64,000 nt of DNA from assembly GCA_942493265.1 (NCBI GenBank), contig OW818688.1:4960001-5024000 (forward strand), in the 5' to 3' direction. Each line of letters begins with the position of its first letter. Within the stretch, counting starts at the first letter, position 1. This document shows, piece by piece, positions 58,862 to 64,000 of the stretch. The position numbers and the translations under genes are program-made. The stretch comes from UBA12481 sp942493265 (GTDB lineage: Bacteria; Bacteroidota; Bacteroidia; Bacteroidales; UBA12481). The notes under the pieces are model-generated. The model saw nothing but the letters and a program-made list of their open reading frames with translations. It was not told the origin of the DNA and made no database searches.

Positions 58862-61354
58862 ATGAGTACAAAAACTAGTATTGCCTTCCTATTCTGCCTT
58901 TTGTCTTTCGGATCAACTTTTTGTCAATCACAAGCAGAGGTTGACAAGGATAAACGTGCATTTTATCAGCAAGTTAATGAAGTATACACTTTAATAAAAA
59001 ATGGGAATGAAGTAAAAGCCCACCGATCCATAGATAGCCTGTTTGATAGCAACGCCGTCAGTTTTGACGATGTCATCTGGGGATACCTTTATAATTATAA
59101 AGGTCAGATTTTTAATCATGCTGGAAATTACTATCTGTCAAAAAAATGTTTCCAGATGGCTTCCCTTTATGCCAGGCGCTTCCAAAATCCCAGCCTGCTA
59201 ACCTATACATACAATAATTTTAGCGTTTTGCTAATAGAATCTCACGACAAAACAGGAACAGAATCCTTAATGAGCCATATAGTGGTAAGCGACAAAAAAC
59301 CAGTACCCGATAAGCTCTTGCTCTCATTAGATTTGAACCTAGCTTATAATTCACTAAATTATAAAGATACAGCACAAGCAGGAGAAATATTGCTAAAATC
59401 ATTCCAATATGACAAAAAAGTTTTGAAGTCAGATCCAATCTGGATCAACCGCAATAGACTTTATGGAAGGTACCTGCAAGAAATTGGTGAATATGAAATG
59501 TCATTAGCATTCCTTAAAAAAGCTTCTCAAGAATCGGAATTGCTCAATGGCTTTAAACATTTTCAAACCGCACTATCCTATTTGCGAATTGGGGACTACT
59601 ACTCCTTAATTGGCAAGGGTGACTCTGCACTATTTTACTATGAAAAAACAAACCAAATCTTTTTCCAGCAACACAAGGATTCGACAAGGGTATCTTTGCA
59701 ATATTCATATGAAACAGTAATTATCGAATCCCTAGTTAAATTAGGACTAGCACTGCAAGCAGGAAATATCGATATTCCGGGGGCTTTTGAAAATTTCAAA
59801 ATGGCGATCGGTAGAATTAACCAGCTATCACACTCTATAACATCTGAAACTTCAAGGTTTATAATTGCTGAGAAAGGAAGGTATTGTTTTGATGCTAGCA
59901 TAGCCTGCGCTATTAATTTTTATAAAAAAACTGGTGATACCAAATATCTCGAACAAGCCCTGAGCTGGTCAATTGAGGCGAAATCTCTGTCTCTCAACCA
60001 ACAGTTCGAACAAGAACAAATCTATCCAATGATTGGCATACCAGAAGATTTAACGGGAAAGCAACGGGATTTGCGTCGGGCATTAGATGCTTATTTGGGG
60101 GAATCTTTGGAGAAGGATTTAATTGTTCCACTGGATACCATAATTACGGCCCTTAAGAATTATGAGAAAAACGAACGACTAATCCAATCATATTACGATA
60201 AAATTCGCCAGGTGAAAGATCAAAATCTTTTATCACCTAAGGAATTGTTAAGAAACATGGATGATGCCATCTATTTCGGTTACCACGAGTTGGATTCCGT
60301 GATTGTGCTTTTCAAACAGGAAGGTACTAAACTTCAATACTCCTGCATCAATAAAGACGAAAGTCTTTTATCTGATTTGGCTGAATTTCGAAAACTGATT
60401 TCACATACTCCGATTAATATTTATACGAGCGCTGATGTTCAACAATTTTCAGAGCTAGGAAACAGCCTTTACTCCAGATTGATAGGACCATTCCTATCAC
60501 AATTCCAAGGCCGCCACCTTCTCATTCAGTCAGATGGTTGCTTACTTGGTATTCCTTTTGAGGTGCTCACCAGGGAAGTTACCAATTCGGATTCTTTCAG
60601 GGACTTACATTACTTAATAAAGGATTTTGCCGTTCAATATGTTTCTACCACGATGTTGACTGATCATAACCATTTGTTTGGAAAGAAAGATATGCTCCTG
60701 ATTACCTGTCGAAATTCAACCGGCATGCCGCAAGCAGATCTCGAGGTAACTAGGTTGCATGACTTTTACCAAAAATCTTTGATGTGCTATATTGATGATC
60801 CTGGTTTCAAAAGCAATTCACTGAAACTGTTCAACAATCGAATCCATATTGCCAGTCATGCCGTAATCAATTCACCTGATCCCATCCAATCAGGCCTTTC
60901 TTGTTCACCTGATGAGCCACCATTACTAAAATTCAATGATATTTTAAGGCTAAATCTCAATGGAAGCCACGTGTTTATTAATGGTTGTCAATCTGGAAAC
61001 GGACCTTTGAACCACGGTGAAGGGCTGATGTCGCTAGGTTTAGCTTTCGCACTAGCCGGCAGCAGTTCAGTCATTCAACATTTGTGGACTGCCTCCGACC
61101 AATCTTCCATGGAGCTCGGTGGACTGTACTACCAAAAACTTCATCGGCTTAGCGATGGTGATGCATTGCAAAGGGCAAAAAAGAAGTATTTAAAGACTAG
61201 CCCATTCGGGCTTGACCATCCATATTATTGGGCAGGCTTGGTTTGTTTTAGTGGTTCAACAGAAAGTCCAAGTCATCCTGCACCATTTTTATTCGTAATG
61301 GCAATCCTTGTCAGTGGAATAATAATCTACCGAGTCGCACGGAAACGAACCTGA
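58862..61354 (+). CDS. Secreted TPR-CHAT protease with C-terminal membrane anchor
   Basis: 830 aa from ATG 58862, which begins a good signal peptide (MSTKTSIAFLFCLLSFGSTF); ATGs at 58847 and 58781 are alternatives. Residues ~30-400 are TPR-like helical repeats. The C-terminal CHAT (caspase-like) domain has its catalytic His in IHIASHAV (His666) and Cys in VFINGCQSGNG (Cys709), with GEGLMSLGLAFALAGSSSVI following as in other CHAT proteins. A membrane segment (PFLFVMAILVSGIIIYRVA) and a basic tail end the protein. It would be a periplasm-facing protease bound to the inner membrane. It is divergent from a double-glycine peptide gene and convergent (28-bp overlap) with a TPR membrane gene of the sigma-factor operon. 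Confidence 0.87.
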   Translation: MSTKTSIAFLFCLLSFGSTFCQSQAEVDKDKRAFYQQVNEVYTLIKNGNEVKAHRSIDSLFDSNAVSFDDVIWGYLYNYKGQIFNHAGNYYLSKKCFQMASLYARRFQNPSLLTYTYNNFSVLLIESHDKTGTESLMSHIVVSDKKPVPDKLLLSLDLNLAYNSLNYKDTAQAGEILLKSFQYDKKVLKSDPIWINRNRLYGRYLQEIGEYEMSLAFLKKASQESELLNGFKHFQTALSYLRIGDYYSLIGKGDSALFYYEKTNQIFFQQHKDSTRVSLQYSYETVIIESLVKLGLALQAGNIDIPGAFENFKMAIGRINQLSHSITSETSRFIIAEKGRYCFDASIACAINFYKKTGDTKYLEQALSWSIEAKSLSLNQQFEQEQIYPMIGIPEDLTGKQRDLRRALDAYLGESLEKDLIVPLDTIITALKNYEKNERLIQSYYDKIRQVKDQNLLSPKELLRNMDDAIYFGYHELDSVIVLFKQEGTKLQYSCINKDESLLSDLAEFRKLISHTPINIYTSADVQQFSELGNSLYSRLIGPFLSQFQGRHLLIQSDGCLLGIPFEVLTREVTNSDSFRDLHYLIKDFAVQYVSTTMLTDHNHLFGKKDMLLITCRNSTGMPQADLEVTRLHDFYQKSLMCYIDDPGFKSNSLKLFNNRIHIASHAVINSPDPIQSGLSCSPDEPPLLKFNDILRLNLNGSHVFINGCQSGNGPLNHGEGLMSLGLAFALAGSSSVIQHLWTASDQSSMELGGLYYQKLHRLSDGDALQRAKKKYLKTSPFGLDHPYYWAGLVCFSGSTESPSHPAPFLFVMAILVSGIIIYRVARKRT

Positions 61355-61977
61355 TGAAATAGTTTGGATGCACGTGCGGCATAAGGACTACCTTTATATT
61401 CCTTAACCACCTGAAGCCAGTTCCTCGCTTCCTTATAATCCCTCTCTTTTAGACATAACAAACTCAGATACCAGCCGGCTGCGTTGCCCATCACTCCACC
61501 CGAATCGGCCACCTCCTTGAGTACCATTTTGGCACTTTCATCATTACCCCAATCTAGCTCAGCCAACCCCTTAATAAACTGGGCTCTTAACTTGTCGGAA
61601 TTACTGTAGCCCGCTGAATCCAGCAATAAGAGTGCTTCCTTTTGCTGTCCTTTCATATAAAGCTCAGCTGAATTAGTCAATCGATCTGAAGGATCTGTAC
61701 CTCTGTCGCGGGTATCGAAGGCAAATCGTTGATAGTTTTCCTCAAAAACCATTTGCGGATCCAAGCTAACCAGCGAAGGAATAAACACGAAACCGAGTAG
61801 AACAGCCGCAGCCATTCCAATTGTAGCCAAGGAAATCCGGTAGGCTATTACTATTTTTTGTTTTTGTCTGTATGAGGCGTAGGTTTGCCTCGATAGGGTT
61901 AGGCCTTCCCGAATCTTATTTTTCTTGATATTGATGTCAGACAAATGCTGTAAAACTCTCTCTTGCTTCTCTTCCAT
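61327..61977 (-). CDS. TPR-containing membrane protein, partner of the ECF sigma factor
   Basis: 216 aa. An N-terminal cytosolic ~45 residues precede one membrane segment (ISLATIGMAAAVLLGFVFIP), then a periplasmic TPR-like region (SAELYMKGQQKEALLLLD, KGLAELDWGNDESA). The position just after the sigma gene (21 bp) and the topology (cytosolic N-terminus, one membrane helix) are those of an anti-sigma factor, but no known anti-sigma domain is visible. The 3' end overlaps the CHAT protease gene by 28 bp. Confidence 0.72.
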   Translation of the reverse strand: MEEKQERVLQHLSDINIKKNKIREGLTLSRQTYASYRQKQKIVIAYRISLATIGMAAAVLLGFVFIPSLVSLDPQMVFEENYQRFAFDTRDRGTDPSDRLTNSAELYMKGQQKEALLLLDSAGYSNSDKLRAQFIKGLAELDWGNDESAKMVLKEVADSGGVMGNAAGWYLSLLCLKERDYKEARNWLQVVKEYKGSPYAARASKLFHQVRFRATR

Positions 61978-61998
61978 AATTCTCTGAATTTAAATGCA

Positions 61999-62583
61999 TC
62001 AAAATGATAATCCTTTTAATTCATTGCAACGACGAACTTCCATTTCGAATTTATCCATGCACTCACTTTTCCTCACCTGGTAAATTTTTCTGGTAGGATA
62101 TCCCATGCAGTCAGCCGCCTCACCGGCAGACAGGCCTTCCATATAAGCCCGCAGGATCCGCTGGCATTTTTCAGATAAACTGTTGATGCATCGGTGAACC
62201 GCAAGTTTTATTTCTGATTCTTCAACCAACTTAAATATATCATCCTCCGCAGCAAATTGATTAAAAAACTCAGGTGGTTGCGTTTCTGTCGGATGGTTGA
62301 AGCGCTTTTGCCATTCGTTGCTTAAAAGGTTTTTGGCAATATTAATTGAATAGGACATGAGCTCACATGAAAGCACTAAGTCTTCCTTATAATAATACAC
62401 GGCAACCACTTGATGAGCCAAATCTGTTGCCGCATCTTTGGGATGTGCGACCTTTCTCTTGAGAAATTTCTTGAAAACACTAACAAACTCCCGGATGAAC
62501 TTTCCGGTCTCCTTTTCATCAAACTGCCTGATCAGTTGCAGTCTATCATTTTCTTTGGTCCAATCCTTTTGCAAGCCGGCCAT
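61999..62583 (-). CDS. ECF-type RNA polymerase sigma factor
   Basis: 194 aa. Region 2 is divergent but recognisable (DLAHQVVAVYYYKEDLV ... YSINIAKNLLSNEWQKR). Region 4 is typical: SLSEKCQRILRAYMEGLSAGEAADCMGY and TRKIYQVRKSECMDKF as a helix-turn-helix. It lies 21 bp upstream of the TPR membrane gene. It may control the adjacent CHAT protease or peptide genes, which I infer from position only. Confidence 0.82.
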   Translation of the reverse strand: MAGLQKDWTKENDRLQLIRQFDEKETGKFIREFVSVFKKFLKRKVAHPKDAATDLAHQVVAVYYYKEDLVLSCELMSYSINIAKNLLSNEWQKRFNHPTETQPPEFFNQFAAEDDIFKLVEESEIKLAVHRCINSLSEKCQRILRAYMEGLSAGEAADCMGYPTRKIYQVRKSECMDKFEMEVRRCNELKGLSF

Positions 62584-63060
62584 ACCTTTGATTTAATCTA
62601 TGATTCCATAGCACTAGTAATAAGAAATTCATTACCTTTTCCTTACAAGTATAGCTTATTAAAAAAGAATCCACAATGACAGTTTTGTCATTGTGGATTC
62701 CTTTTTATTGATTGGCCATGTGGTATCATTAAGGTAAGCAATCCACTATACTGCGGTCGCCATAAACGAATAAGAGACATTAGAATTGCCCAGCGAGTTA
62801 TCATTCAAAGGGGTTCATGCTTACTTTTAGGAAAAATCCAAAACCGGGATTTCGTTAACAAGATGACATACTGCCAATTTTGTCGAATACAACTTTGAGA
62901 TCCTATAGGGCTTCAGTGGATTTAGGTAATTCACCTGCAAATATTTTGACCCGCACGTGACTTTTTTGCCACCTTGCTTTGCCAAAATTGTAAATTTCAG
63001 TAGAAAATAATACTGATATTTTTGGTTGAAGAAATGATCATTTGATAAAGGTGAATATTC
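62584..63060. other. Intergenic stretch, upstream of the sigma operon
   Basis: No gene seen. It holds a strong hairpin (62667-62700) and must contain the sigma-operon promoter, which could not be identified. Confidence 0.45.
62667..62700. terminator. Strong hairpin with A- and T-runs
   Basis: 15-bp perfect stem GAATCCACAATGACA / TGTCATTGTGGATTC with a 4-nt loop, flanked by AAAAAA on the left and TTTTT on the right, so it can act in either direction. No gene ends close by, which suggests that one was lost. Confidence 0.75.
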
Positions 63061-63064
63061 CGGT

Positions 63065-63239
63065 GCATAGTGTACCAGTGTTTCCATTGCATAGTGTACC
63101 AGTGTTTCTATTGCAAAGTGTACCACTGTTTCCGTTTGAAAGTGTACCAGTTTAGCCGGTAACTTTTCGGCGAAAAAATCAAGGTTGATCAGCGAAAATC
63201 AATCTGACATTCCGGCAGAAAGTGTACCACTCTGATCGG
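63065..63239. repeat. Terminal repeats of the IS21-family element
   Basis: Three head-to-tail 24-bp units, GCATAGTGTACCAGTGTTTC-CATT and variants (63065-63136), a fourth diverged unit (63137-63160) and another at 63216-63239. All share AGTGTACCA. Multiple internal copies of this kind are the transposase binding sites at IS21-family ends. Confidence 0.82.
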
Positions 63240-63291
63240 ATGGATTTGTAGAAATGAGTCGTTAACCTTGGGTTTAAAATACCCAAGCTAA

Positions 63292-64000
63292 ATGGCAAAC
63301 AAAACGAAGGCAATGCTACAAATCCGCAAGATTCTTCAATTTTTATCGGACGGTTATTCCGAGCGGGAAATAAGCCTGCAGGTTCCTGCTCACCGTAAAA
63401 CGGTTCATACCTACCGGGAACGAGCCCAAAAGAGCGGACTAAGCTACGAGGCGCTCCTTGCCTTGAGCGATCCGGAGCTGGGTGATCGGATCGTGATGGA
63501 AAAGGACGATCCTCCAGTTAATAGCCGGGCTGCCTATGTAAAAAGCCAAAGCGAGTATTACCGGGTAGAACTCACCCGAACCGGAGTGACCTTGTATCAG
63601 CTTTGGCGGGAGTACCTGGATAACAACCCCGATGGATATGGATACTCCTGGTTTTGCGAGCAATACTCCCATAACGTAAAAACTCCGGTTCCGGCCTACC
63701 ATGCAGAGAAAGAACCTGGCAAAACGATAGAAGTGGATTTTGCCGGGAAATCCCTTACCTACGTGGATATGATCACCGGAGAAGTAATCTCGTGTCCAAC
63801 ACTCGTTTGTGCCTTGGTGCGAAGTAATCTGACCTATGTTGAACCCCTGGAATCGGCAAGGCTGGAGCACCTGATCCCGGCACTGAACCGGATGCTGATG
63901 TATTTTGGCGGAGTCCCCCGGGAGGTTACCACCGATAATCTTAAACAGATGGTAAACCGGGCGGACCGTTATGAACCGACCTTCTCGGAGGTGGCTGATG
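63292..64000 (+). CDS. istA: IS21-family transposase IstA (3' end outside window)
   Basis: 236 complete codons to the window edge. The N-terminal helix-turn-helix reads ILQFLSDGYSEREISLQVPAH. The catalytic DDE core starts with the first Asp in KTIEVDFAGKSL (~residue 163) and the second in REVTTDNLKQMV (~225). The start ATG follows the terminal repeats directly. The usual partner IstB (AAA+ ATPase) should follow beyond the window. No frameshift within the visible part. Confidence 0.88.
   Translation, partial: MANKTKAMLQIRKILQFLSDGYSEREISLQVPAHRKTVHTYRERAQKSGLSYEALLALSDPELGDRIVMEKDDPPVNSRAAYVKSQSEYYRVELTRTGVTLYQLWREYLDNNPDGYGYSWFCEQYSHNVKTPVPAYHAEKEPGKTIEVDFAGKSLTYVDMITGEVISCPTLVCALVRSNLTYVEPLESARLEHLIPALNRMLMYFGGVPREVTTDNLKQMVNRADRYEPTFSEVAD

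Noticed and set aside
62827..63126. 99-aa minus-strand frame with repeated MxTLVHYA
   Set aside because: It is the reverse reading of the IS21 terminal repeats, not a protein.
63065..63239. CRISPR array
   Set aside because: Units are directly adjacent without spacers and lie at an IS21 end.

Overview
The window looks like an accessory region from a member of the Bacteroidota. Base composition is AT-rich. Several proteins carry type IX secretion sorting tails or a FISUMP domain. There is a UpxY/NusG-like antiterminator, a divergent ECF sigma factor, lipoproteins with short Cys lipoboxes, and promoter-like elements matching TTTG-N19-TAnnTTTG. No core housekeeping gene is intact; only fragments of dnaA and of a tRNA-Met are present. 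Functions below come from motifs read by eye; no database search was run.

Layout. (1) 2-6083: a two-gene signalling/effector unit. One very large protein (N-terminus outside the window) has STAS-like, GHKL-ATPase-like, two phosphoribosyltransferase-like and a second GHKL-like region. It overlaps a gene for a receiver-like domain fused to a nucleoside phosphorylase/nucleosidase, an architecture reminiscent of the Detocs effector. (2) 6767-29326, minus strand: a Tc (toxin complex) operon with a fused TcB-TcC protein, a small membrane protein, TcA and a phospholipase D-like protein. The last ~108 codons of the TcB-TcC gene are cut off by a 3.77-kb transposon (18350-22118) with a 5-bp target duplication and two passenger genes. 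(3) 29778-33745: a three-gene operon of unrecognised function (membrane/zinc-ribbon/repeat protein, helical protein, beta-helix protein). (4) 34-38 kb: debris (recombinase-tail repeat, dnaA fragment), a FISUMP protein, a two-gene cassette inside ~65-bp inverted repeats, and paired inverted repeats. (5) 38-45 kb: a GC-rich S1/P1-nuclease- or phospholipase-C-like gene, a defence-like pair (SRA-HNH nuclease plus Nudix/nuclease/DUF2075 ATPase), a tRNA-Met half and a secreted FG-GAP/T9SS protein. (6) 45.4-48.9 kb: an orphan contractile-injection-system fragment (tape-measure-type protein, AAA+ ATPase, possible cargo remnants). (7) 50-54.5 kb: a truncated serine recombinase, three overlapping tyrosine recombinases (RIT-like, the third truncated) and an IS66 remnant. 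(8) 55-62.6 kb: lipoprotein, coiled-coil membrane protein, IS4-type relic, XRE-NusG pair, a double-glycine peptide with an A9 frameshift, a secreted TPR-CHAT protease, and an ECF sigma factor with a TPR membrane partner. (9) 63 kb to the end: the left part of an IS21-family element.

Functional themes are toxin delivery (Tc, CIS remnants), conflict/defence (PRTase-PNP unit, SRA-HNH/Nudix-DUF2075, CHAT protease) and repeated insertion by unrelated mobile elements. The strongest structural result is the in-frame reconstruction of the TcB-TcC C-terminus across the transposon.
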